A DNA stretch of 64,000 nt. Source: Aurifilum marmelostoma (taxonomy: Eukaryota; Ascomycota; Sordariomycetes; Diaporthales; Cryphonectriaceae). The stretch covers positions 434,001 through 498,000 of the forward strand of contig JAMXSV010000028.1 of assembly GCA_027559495.1 (NCBI GenBank), given 5' to 3'. The first letter of the stretch is position 1, and each line of letters opens with the position of its first letter. The position numbers and the translations under genes are program-made. Below the pieces are notes generated by a model. That model was not told the origin of the DNA and searched no databases. It saw nothing but the letters and a program-made list of their open reading frames with translations. Of this stretch, positions 11,903 through 20,764 are shown piece after piece.

Positions 11903-12342
11903 AGGACAAAAGGCTTCGAGTTGGACTGGTTGGAACGAAGAAAACGCTGTGGGTGAGCTGGATGTTCTCTTCTCCAAAACCTTTGGGACCTGTAAGCAGA
12001 AAATAAGGGAGAAAAGAAAAAGGAAAGAAGAAAAAAAAAGACAGGCATGTTTCCACTCTATTTCATGATGTTCTTAGAATCAAGTATGGGCACCTGTGAC
12101 GTTGTTTTTTGCCCCTCTAAACAGTCCTCCCTGCCAAGGCATGTCAGTGAGCTTTCAGTGGTAATTCATGCGCTGCAACCCCACAATACTGTACCAGGCC
12201 TAGAAGCACGAAACCCATGTCGTGGTGGTGGCCCAGCGGGCCCAGTTTTTAGGGACCCTTCCCTCCATACCATGTGTATGAACCTCTCTTGAACTCTATC
12301 CTCTCCTGCTCAACCTGCATTCGAAAGGCCCTCTTCATTCCT

Positions 12343-12379
<37 letters not shown>

Positions 12380-12406
12380 GAAGAAGATACAACACCACCA
12401 CCCCCA
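11903..12406. other. Intergenic region with CA microsatellite in the next gene's 5' UTR
   Basis: No gene. A T/A-rich stretch follows the dehydrogenase stop. The end holds a (CA)n tract and A/C-rich leader directly before ATG 12407, typical of a fungal 5' UTR. Confidence 0.5.
12348..12376. repeat. (AC)n microsatellite, 29 nt
   Basis: Uninterrupted AC dinucleotides ending 30 bases before the ATG of the alpha/beta hydrolase gene, so probably transcribed in its 5' UTR. Confidence 0.9.
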
Positions 12407-12819
12407 ATGTTCTCCTCCTTGACCAACATCACAGACTTTGCCTCGGCCTTCCACAAAGGCACCAAAGAGTTCTTCACCAGCCGGACCCTCGCCCCCGGCG
12501 GCTCCGGCATCTACGGCCCGGCCTCGCACCTCGTCCACCCCACGCTCCGGAACCACACCATCTACACGCCCCACCCGAGCGCCCTCGGCCCGGATGACAA
12601 ACTCCCCGTGCTGGTGTGGGCCAACGGGATGGGCCTGGCGTGGGGCCTGATGTTTGGCTGCTTCCTGCGCGAGATCGCCTCGCACGGGTACATTGTGATC
12701 GCCAACGGGGAGCCCGGCGACGTGGGCACCTGGGCCGCCGTGGCGAGGCTGCAGCAGGTGGACGAGCGGGCCATGCTGGAGGCCGTGGCCTGGGCGGTCG
12801 GCGCAGAGGCCATGCAGAC

Positions 12820-12860
<41 letters not shown>

Positions 12861-13369
12861 GCGTGGCTGTGCTTGACCCCGGGGACATCCGCGCGCACGT
12901 CGACGCATCGAGGATCGCGCTGGCGGGGCAGAGCAAAGGCGCCATCGACGCGTACGCCGCGGCTGCGGTGCTGCGGGCCCAGGCCAGGGCGGAGGGGCGG
13001 CGCGACAGGGTGAAGACGGTCGGGGTGTTCAATTCCGGGCTGATCTTCCGGCCGGCCGAGAAGGTGGAGCAGGTCAGGGGGCTGACGGTGCCTGTTTTCT
13101 TCTTCATCGGCGGTCCTGCAGATCTGGCGCACCGGAATGCCGAGATGGACTGGGACTTGTTGCCGAGGGATCTGCCGGCCTGGATGGGGAACTTGAATGT
13201 GGGACACCTGGGCACGTTTTATGATGAGGATGAGAGGGGGGGATTGTTTGGGCGGGCTGCGGTGGACTGGTTGGACTGTGTGCTGAAGGGGGAGGATGGG
13301 GCTGCTGGGAGGAGGATGGTGGGTGAGTATAAGCGTGTGGGGTGGAAGGTTAGAGCACGGAATCTGTGA
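12407..13369 (+). CDS. Alpha/beta hydrolase-fold protein with polyglutamine insert
   Basis: Single exon, 320 residues. Seen: strand and oxyanion-loop region LPVLVWANGMG (about 66-76) followed by FLREIASHGYIVIANGEPG, and a nucleophile elbow GQSKG (about 171-175) giving the likely catalytic Ser. There is a later Asp-containing strand (FFFIGGPADLAHRN) and a C-terminal His candidate in VGHLGTF. Known for this fungal group: chlorophyllase/dienelactone-hydrolase-like esterases of unknown substrate. No signal peptide, so probably cytosolic. Odd: 13 consecutive Gln, all CAG, lie between the cap and the nucleophile strand (about residues 139-151). This tract likely sits in a surface loop. The start is the first ATG after the CA-rich leader. 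Confidence 0.85.
12821..12859 (+). repeat. (CAG)13 coding trinucleotide repeat
   Basis: Thirteen perfect CAG codons inside the alpha/beta hydrolase, encoding polyglutamine. Perfect repeats of one codon are prone to length change between strains. Confidence 0.95.
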
Positions 13370-15469
13370 TGGAGTAGGAGAGGTGGTTGAGAAGGATGGG
13401 GGATGTTGATACACTTTAATTAAGTTGGCGGGGCAATGATACAGGCTTGGAGAGAGGAGGCGAGGCTTATTACAGCCGGCCTATCCAATTGCCCGACAAA
13501 GCAGTATATTGAAGATGGAATCTATCTCGAATTCGTACAGCTACTACAAGTTATACAATCTCTGCTAAATTCGTTCATCAACCCTTGGGAAACTCGGCCG
13601 TCTCTATCTACTCACCAATGCAAGAGCAGTCTTGAATATCTCACATGTGACCCTTGTTTTCTTATGCTTATGCTGGATATATAATTAAGGAGCACTCTAT
13701 AGAACGGTATAATACCATTAATAACTTTCTCTTCTCCACAGGGATCACTATATTCTGAATTCAAGGTCGACATTTACCTAGGTAATCCCCCTTTCCGAAG
13801 CCACACTGTCAATCATTCAATCTAGTGTGATACATCCCTTTCTTTCCTCTACCAGTAATTTCCCTCGTAATCGTTCCTTTGTTCATTAGCTACTGTACTT
13901 TTGCCGAGCTTGTCGCAGATAATTTCCAGGGGCATTTGAATAAATAATGATCTCTCCTCAAACCGAGATGTTGGCAGTGAGGTGTAAAGTCCTGTCGCAA
14001 AAGTGACCTCTTGTGTGGTCACATCGACTAAACGTATCCTGCAATTTTCCACAAATCTTTTTTTCTTTCATGTGACTCCTGTATGTCCTTGTGAGCCGTT
14101 AGGTTGACTTGAAGTTGCTAATTATGTCTAAATTCTAATGAATTAGTCCCCCTCCTCCCTGCGTCCTGCCATCGGTCTCGGGTTGAGTCAGGGTCCTTCA
14201 TTCATCCTCTTTCGCAAGAGGCGGCTCCTCGCTTAATTCATCGATCGATCGATACAGGCTGGAATTAGGGTGCACAGCAGTTAAGCAGACCGTCCTGCAG
14301 GGGCGGGGGATATCAGGCCATTATACGCAGCATGCAGTGAAAGGATCCGGTCAGACATGGGAGCATACCTTGAATCGATGGGGCTATCAGTGAATAAAAA
14401 ACACGAGATCGGTTAGGCACGTTAAATCATATATATATATATATACCTTTTGGCAGCAGCCTGATCTATTCCTCCAAATCCTGAGCATTGCCATTCTGAT
14501 CCTGACTTTCACTGAAACGGCCATGGGTTGCCCCCCCTCCCCCTCGGACCGAGGAGAAACGATCGGGCAATTGTTTCATGCAGGTACCACGAGCTAATGC
14601 AAGCAATCCTCCTTCTGCTGCAGTGGTTGCTTCTGTGGACAGACAAAGCGAGTAAGTAAAGTGTGGTCTGACAGAGCCCGCGGGCCCCCATCACGCCCCA
14701 TGCCCCCCCCAAAAATGGGTGGCGCCAGCAGCTGATGGGCGCCACGACAAAGGACGACCTGATTTGAGGGGATTGATTGGGCGTGGGGCCCCTATTGCAA
14801 CGCCTCCAACGGCTCACGACACGGCGAATGAGAGCGAGACATTGATCATGCAGGCGTCCGGCTCGAAACGACGACGGCATTTCGAGGGGCGCGATTGATC
14901 CCTTTGAACAGAATTTACCCTTTTTCTTTCTTTGTGGGTGGTAGTGAATAGGTACCGTGAAAATTTAATGACCTGCTCGAGAGATTTTCGAGGCTTGTTT
15001 TTTTTGCCCATTTTTAATCTTAATATTCCTACATTTTCTTTCAACAAAGCTGCCATGTTCTCCATATACTCACTATCTCTCTCTATTTCATCCCTTTGGT
15101 CCCCAGGCTTCTTGTAACTTTGATTCATCTCGCAACACTTGTGTTGTTTATACACAGCCGAGCTGTTTTACGATCATTTTCACTTCGCATTCTCGACAGC
15201 GCAGGTGTCGCTCCTCTCTCTTGAAAGAGCATTCATTCCACTTCCTCTTGTTTGCCATTCTGCCTGTAGATATAAAATACCAGGCGTCCACTCATTCTCA
15301 TATCTCTCGCTCTACACAATCACTCCGGTCTTTCGCAACGACGAAAAGCCTAAGGAAGACAGTCACTCATTTTTCCAACATCTTCCTCGTGGAACTTTTT
15401 TACACATATACCCAACTTACATCAAGCAAACCATTCGCAAGGAAAACGAGGGAAAAAATTGTAGCTAAG
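13370..15469. other. Intergenic region with AT-rich islands and the LPMO promoter
   Basis: About 2.1 kb without a supported gene. Between 13650 and 14120 the sequence is AT-rich. A tetranucleotide run (ATCG)n lies near 14239-14252, and a TA dinucleotide run at 14429-14445. From 14920 onward T/C-rich tracts and TATA-like text (GATATAAAATACC, near 15269-15281) form a likely promoter and leader for the gene at 15470. An open frame reaches back to 15221 in the same phase, but that part has no signal-peptide character. Confidence 0.45.
14429..14445. repeat. (AT)n microsatellite, 17 nt
   Basis: Perfect alternating A/T run in the intergenic region. Confidence 0.85.
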
Positions 15470-16777
15470 ATGTTTGACTGCAGCAGCATGAGAACCTCGC
15501 GCAGGGCCGTCCTGGCAGCCCTTGTCGTGGCCCTCACTACCAGCTCTCTTGCCAGCGCCGACAACAACATTCACAAGCGCCACGTCCAGCTTGTCACTCC
15601 CACCCCCTACGACTGGGACGAATATGGCCCCACGAACCCACTCAACCCAGATGGTTCTGACTACCCATGCAAGGTTCCCCAGGGCGACGCCTTCGTCATC
15701 AACGGCACCGCCACCGAGATGGCCATCGGCGAGGAGCAGAAGGTCTCCTTTGCCGGCTGGGCGGTCCACGGCGGCGGAAGCTGCCAGTTTGCCCTGACCG
15801 AGGGCCACTCGCCCACCAAGGACTCAGCCTGGAAGGTGATCCACTCCATCGAGGGCGGCTGTCCCAAGGCCAACGTCACGGGCAACCTCGAGCCGGGCCA
15901 GGACCCTGACACGTACACCTTCACCATCCCGGACGACTTTGCTCCTGGCGAGTACACCTGGGCCTGGACCTGGGTCAACCGCATTGCTGCGTCTCCCGAG
16001 TTCTACATGAACTGTGCGCCCATCACTGTCACTGCCGCCACCACCACCACCAAGCCGAGAAGAGCCCAGAAGATGAAGGAGGCTGCGAGGAAGGTCAGGG
16101 CTGCAGGCACAACCTACCCGGACTTGTTCCTTGCCAACATCGGCAGTGCCAGCGACGGCTGTAATACCTCTGAGGCCCTGTACGAGCAGATCGCCATCGC
16201 CTTCCCTCACCCTGGTGACTCTGTCAGCTACCCCAACGGCCAGGGCAACCTGTACCCTCAGGCTTGTGACGGCAACCCGCGCAACAACGGTGCTGCCACT
16301 GCCACTGGCCAGCCTTCTGCTGCTGCTACTACTGCCACGAATGTGAGCTCCGCTCTTCCTTCCTATGGAGGAGGAGCTGGTCCCTCGAGTGTCGCCAGCG
16401 GTACGACGACCACCGTGAGCAGTCTCTCCACACAGGCCACTGCCACTGCGCAGACCGGCACAACCCAAGCCGCGACCCCGACACTGGGGCCTTCTGGTGT
16501 GGCCACACCTTCTCCTTCTTCCTCTTACAGCATTCCTGCCTACCAGAGCCCGTCTGTGGCTCCTGCGTCGTCAACAACCTCCACAGCCTCCTCCCCCTCG
16601 GCAACCACCTCGCTCACCAGCCCCTGCACGGACGGCTACCTGCTCTGTGTGGACGGCGACCAGTTCAGCACCTGCACTGGTGGGGAGTGGGACGCGCCTC
16701 AGAACCTGGCCCTGAACACGACCTGTGTAGAGGAGGGCCCGAGTGTTGGTCTCAACATTACTTATCACTGGGACTGA
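15470..16777 (+). CDS. Secreted AA11-like lytic polysaccharide monooxygenase with C-terminal Cys-rich (X278-like) module
   Basis: Single exon, 435 residues. Seen: N-terminal signal peptide ending LASA (cleavage after about residue 30), a seven-residue spacer DNNIHKR, then His38 starting HVQLVTPTPYDW. Further landmarks are DGSDYPCK (61-68), the second His100 in WAVHGGGSCQF, VIHSIEGGCP (123-132), WAWTW, and Tyr179 in FYMNCAPITV. This is the family histidine brace (N-terminal His, second His, axial Tyr) plus its cysteines. A Ser/Thr/Ala-rich linker (about 290-380) leads to a module with C..GYLLC.....FSTC..GEW spacing, like the X278 domain of chitin-active AA11 enzymes. Known activity: copper-dependent oxidative cleavage of chitin. 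Inference: Kex2-type cleavage after Lys36-Arg37 is needed to expose His38. Met7 is an alternative start. Confidence 0.85.
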   Translation: MFDCSSMRTSRRAVLAALVVALTTSSLASADNNIHKRHVQLVTPTPYDWDEYGPTNPLNPDGSDYPCKVPQGDAFVINGTATEMAIGEEQKVSFAGWAVHGGGSCQFALTEGHSPTKDSAWKVIHSIEGGCPKANVTGNLEPGQDPDTYTFTIPDDFAPGEYTWAWTWVNRIAASPEFYMNCAPITVTAATTTTKPRRAQKMKEAARKVRAAGTTYPDLFLANIGSASDGCNTSEALYEQIAIAFPHPGDSVSYPNGQGNLYPQACDGNPRNNGAATATGQPSAAATTATNVSSALPSYGGGAGPSSVASGTTTTVSSLSTQATATAQTGTTQAATPTLGPSGVATPSPSSSYSIPAYQSPSVAPASSTTSTASSPSATTSLTSPCTDGYLLCVDGDQFSTCTGGEWDAPQNLALNTTCVEEGPSVGLNITYHWD

Positions 16778-17381
16778 GTGGACGAGCAAGTATGCAGGTC
16801 AGAGGGGAGACGGACAGAGATAGTATGTATACCTTGTAGGATATTGAGAAGTCATGTGTGCACATATATTCTTCTAGGACTTTGATTGTACCTATTTGAT
16901 GGAAACCCTTTCTTTTTTTCTCTCTCTCTCTTCTTGACGGATCACGAGCTGTGCCTGGGACCGTTCTTAACTTGCTGCGAGGCAATAGTCTAGAATTCTT
17001 GCAATAACATTGAGTCTTGTGAGACAATTTGGCTTCTGAATTACGAGTGACAATAGTATTACGAGACGTGCTGCAGTGAGGTCACCGCCAAATCGACTTA
17101 CATGGCGTCGTTCTCTGTCAAGATGGATATACCTCGGAGTTTCCGCAAAATGTAGGTCTAATTTCTTTATCTTGGTTATAGTGTCTCTCAAATTGAGACT
17201 AGGTCCCACGAGACCTTCCTATTGACACTTTATTGTGTCATGTCCTCGAGTGAACACCCAAACTGACTCCAAATGCCCAAGGCCTTTTCCTCATCACCTT
17301 TCTCACCAATTTTACCTAGCCACCCCTTTTTCTATTGAAAGAAGAGGCAATCGGTCCACACTGACGGGATGACCGACCACC
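16778..17381. other. Intergenic region, convergent 3' ends
   Basis: About 600 bases between the LPMO stop and the stop of the small minus-strand gene. It contains T-rich and CT tracts (16908-16930) suitable for polyadenylation; nothing else seen. Confidence 0.4.
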
Positions 17382-17555
17382 TCATCGCGAGACACACTTG
17401 GGGCACCGGCCAGAGGCAGTCATGCGCACCGAGCCGTGGATGATGCAGTAGACCCAGGGGCGTGTGGCAGAGTCATCCCGGTTCAGCTGGTCGCCTGAGG
17501 AGGGCTTGGCCTCGGGCGCGGGGGACTGCTTCCCGGCGTTCGTCATCTTGGTCAT
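17382..17555 (-). CDS. Small 57-residue Cys/His protein (zinc-knuckle-like)
   Basis: ATG at 17555 and TGA at 17384-17382. The N-terminal half is polar and Pro/Ser-rich; the second half is WVYCIIHGSVRMTASGRCPKC followed by VSR and stop (given here as C-x2-H then C-x2-C, with 11 residues between the His and the next Cys). Four ligands of this kind could hold one zinc ion. The leader upstream (AAATCACACAACACAAAC before the ATG) has the A/C-rich look of fungal 5' UTRs, and a TATA-like CTATAAAG lies about 145 bases upstream (near 17695-17702). A second in-frame Met at codon 4 is possible. I do not recognise the family and assign no function. The codon use (GCC, AAG, CCC, GGC) matches real genes nearby. 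Confidence 0.6.
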   Translation of the reverse strand: MTKMTNAGKQSPAPEAKPSSGDQLNRDDSATRPWVYCIIHGSVRMTASGRCPKCVSR

Positions 17556-17693
17556 GTTTGTGTTGTGTGATTTTGTGTGGTGTCTTCTTGGTGGATGGTT
17601 GATTAAATAGTAGTTTTGCGGCTTGGTCCTGGTGGTTTAGTTGTGTTTTGTTCTTGGGAGGGAGAGCAGGAAGCAGAGAGCTTGGAGAGCCTC

Positions 17694-17704
17694 AGTCTTT
17701 ATAG
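17694..17704 (-). promoter_or_regulatory. TATA-like element of the small Cys/His gene
   Basis: Minus strand reads CCTATAAAGAC, about 140-150 bases before the ATG at 17555. Position and sequence fit a core promoter with a leader of about 100 nt. Assignment is inference. Confidence 0.4.
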
Positions 17705-18728
17705 GTACTAATTAATCTTGCAACTTGGGCAACGAACGCAACCCACTTGTCATGGTAATTTGTGATTCGAGTTGTGCTTTTGTGTCAGGAAGTAAGCAAA
17801 TCAGTGGTCTGCACATCTCGTAATGCTACAGTCAGTTTCCCGTACTGACGATATCTGGCCGCGAGAATCACCTGGACACCTTCATCAGAACACTCTTGAA
17901 TGTAGTCCTTTAAGCAAATGACACAAAATGGGTGACAGACCAGAGCCGTAAACATACACATCTTTCTTCATGTGCCCTCCGTAATGCTCGCCTCTATACC
18001 CGTTACAAGACTTGACTAACTACCACACAGAATGATCACAATGAGGACACTCGTCATGAACAACACCATTCTTGCATTATTCAATTAGATAGGTGTATTT
18101 TAACCTTTCCAAATTTCTCTTGTCTATGCCTTGTCCTCTCCCTCTTCTCTATATAACCCATGAGTATATGTATGAATGCACCTGTGAGGGCATATCCATG
18201 ACACCAAACAGGTCAAACAAACTCAAAGAAGATCTATCCCCACCACCTAACCTGTATTTGTTTTCATCAGAAGCCCAAATCACTGCCCCTGACCACCACC
18301 ACCACCACCACCTCTGGAGTCATAAAACATTATAGACCAAAACAGAACTGAAGAAAACGCCATATGAACTCCAAGCCATGCATGCTAAACAACACCATCT
18401 CATCCATGTATATATGCGGATGCTGCGCAACACATAGACACACCAAAGAGACAGACCTCGCCCAGGTGAGACAAGAAAGAAAAAAAAGAATTGTAACACC
18501 TACACCTCCAAGCTCAGTCCGCTCGTTCTTTTTGCCATGCCACAGAAAGCCCACCAAATATATGCGGAAAGAAATGAGATGATTAAAAAAAAAAAAAAAA
18601 AAAAAAGAGGCCAAGTACAAGGGCCAAGATTTGAATGTTCCATCGGGGGAAACTAGATCATGTGGGAAAGAGTTTGATAGGGAAATTGACGAAAGGAAAA
18701 ATCAAATCTTGAGTCTTCCCGATTCCAC
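17705..18728. other. Intergenic region with (CAC)n and a 22-base poly-A
   Basis: No gene recognised. Near 18290-18312 there is a CAC-rich run, and 18585-18606 is 22 consecutive A on the plus strand (poly-T on the minus strand), about 120 bases downstream of the GH79 stop. Confidence 0.45.
18585..18606. repeat. Poly-A homopolymer, 22 nt
   Basis: Longest adenine homopolymer noted in the window. Its exact length is unreliable in most sequencing chemistries. Confidence 0.85.
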
Positions 18729-20764
18729 TCAGAAAAGGAAGACGCCCGCGGCCACAGAGGCACAGGACATCAAGACGGTGAGCACCAGGCCCTGCGGGGA
18801 GGAGGGCACCAGTCTCATGCCTGCCGATTTGCTCGAGTCAGCGCCGTCGGAAGAAGTAGTATCGCTACTGGAGCTCGCCGTGCTGGAGGTGGTTCCTTCG
18901 CTCTCTGGCTTACTTGATGCGGACGTCGAGGCCGCGGAGAGGCTGTAGGTGCCGGGCCGCAGCGACGCCATGGACGAGCACGCGGCCTGGTCGGCGGTCA
19001 GGGAGCCCACCTTGGACCCGACCTGGGCCACGACGGCGGCCGAGTCGCGCACCGAGATGGTCAGGGTGCCGTCGCTGCCGATGGTGGCCGTCGTCGTGGC
19101 GTCCGACACCTGCGTGGGCGTGCCGTCGCCGCTGGCCTCGTAGGTCATGCCGTTCCAGGTCGAGTTGTACTGCGAGTCGAGCCCGTCGTTGGTCAGGTAC
19201 GCCAGGTAGACGGTCTTGCCCGCCATCGAGGTCGGCATGGTCAGGGACACGGTCAGGTTGAGCTTGTCCGTCTCGGTGGCGTTGGCCATCTTGCCGTTGA
19301 CGACGGTGATGGACGACAGCGTCGCGTCCTGGTACACGGCGTAGGCGCGCAGGTACGAGTCGTAGCCCGTGGGCACGTCCGACAGGGCGTACTGGTAGAC
19401 CTGGGCGGTGCAGGTCGGCCCGATGATCTGGTCAAAGGCCGCATAGCCGTAGTAGAGGGGCCGCGGGTAGGGGGCCACGCCGTTCATGTAGATGGGCAGC
19501 CAGGCCGAGGTGTAGCTGTTCTGGGTCATGTGGAAGTTGACGCCCGTCATGTTGAGCGAGGCGGCGTACAGGAGGAAGTTGAGCGTGTAGAGGGCCCCGC
19601 CAAAGGTGTCGGTCACGTTGGCCGCGCCGATGGGGCCGACCCAGCCCATCTCGCGCAGGGCATAGCCGTAGGCGGTGTCGGCGGACTGGGTGAGCTGGTC
19701 CGCGGCCTGGTTCTCGAGCTGGTTCTCGACGAGGTCGAAGCTCATGATGGCCTCGAGCGTCAGGTCGTACGTGGCCACGCCGAAGAAGTACGTGTAGTCG
19801 TGCTGGTTCCAGTTGGTCACGTACGACGAGCCGTTGGTCTGGGCCGTGATGCCGTCCGCCACGAGCTGCTCGATGGAGAAGGTGGTGCCGCTGGTGTGCG
19901 AGGTCGCCTGGGGCTCGAAGAAGTTCATGCCCAGGCCCGTGGGCTCGACCACCTGCTCGTAGATGGCCTGTGCCCGCTCCAGCCACTCCTGCGTGTACAC
20001 CTTGCCGGTCCAGGACGAGTCGCGGAACAGGCTGCTGGCATAGTACAGGTCCGGCTCGTTGCCGATCTCAAAGGCCACAATGTCCAGGTTGGTGCACCGG
20101 TCAAACACCTGCTGAGCCATGGTGGTGATCCTGTCGATGTAGTCGTCGTCGTTGTACGCCAGGTTCAGGCCCCAGGTGACGGGTGTGCCGTCGGGGAACC
20201 GGTTGGCCGCCTCAAAGAATCGAGGGCCGATCAACATGCTGTCCCACTTGATAGACCCATTGCCGCTGGCATCCGTGTTATGGATCTGCGCATACTTGTC
20301 CTGGGTAGAGTCGTAGAGCATGTAGTCCTCCGTGTTGCCGCCCAGTCGGATGTGAGGTGGTTTGCCTTTTGAGCGAGTTGTGAGTTTTTTGTTTCTCTCC
20401 ATTCCCAACCCTTTTCTTCTTCTTCCTTCTTCATCATTATTTCCCCTCTAGTTCCCTTCCACTCTCATATCAGAACTAATACAAAATTATTGTGGAACTT
20501 ACCAGTATAGTTGGCCAGGTTAGCCAGCAGGTTCATGGAAAGATCATTTGTATCCTCCTCACCCGTAAAGGCGAAGAGGTTCGAGGGTTCTATTCCGAAG
20601 CCAGCAAATGAAACGTCGACAACACCTGCTATGTCCGAGGGAGGTGTCTCGGTTGGGGTTATCGAGATGGTGTTGGAGGCAGCGAGCGCCGACGAGACAA
20701 GCTGAGAGGCGGCGGCCATGGCGGCGGCACGGCCCATGGCCCGTGATCTGCCCGTGACAGCCAT
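18729..20764 (-). CDS. GPI-anchored GH79 beta-glucuronidase-like enzyme
   Basis: Two exons on the minus strand: 20764-20503 and 20365-18729, joined across a 137-nt intron (ACTG|GTAAGT ... AAAAG|GCAAA), total 632 residues. Seen: an N-terminal signal region (MAAASQLVSSALAAS), substrate-binding start PPHIRLGGNTEDY (about 90-102) and the acid/base motif FEIGNEPDLY with Glu near 191. The second catalytic Glu is probably in ALREMGWVGPIG, followed by VTDTFGGALYTLNFLL. The C-terminal beta domain is followed by a Ser/Thr-rich stretch and a hydrophobic tail (VLTVLMSCASVAAGVFLF), the pattern of a GPI anchor signal. Known for GH79: release of (4-O-methyl-)glucuronic acid from arabinogalactan or related glycans. 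It would act at the cell surface. Alternative: a heparanase-like member with other uronide specificity. Confidence 0.88.

Noticed and set aside
12335..13414. 359-codon minus-strand open frame
   Set aside because: Antisense of the alpha/beta hydrolase; its poly-Leu and poly-Cys/Val stretches come from the CAG and CA repeats.
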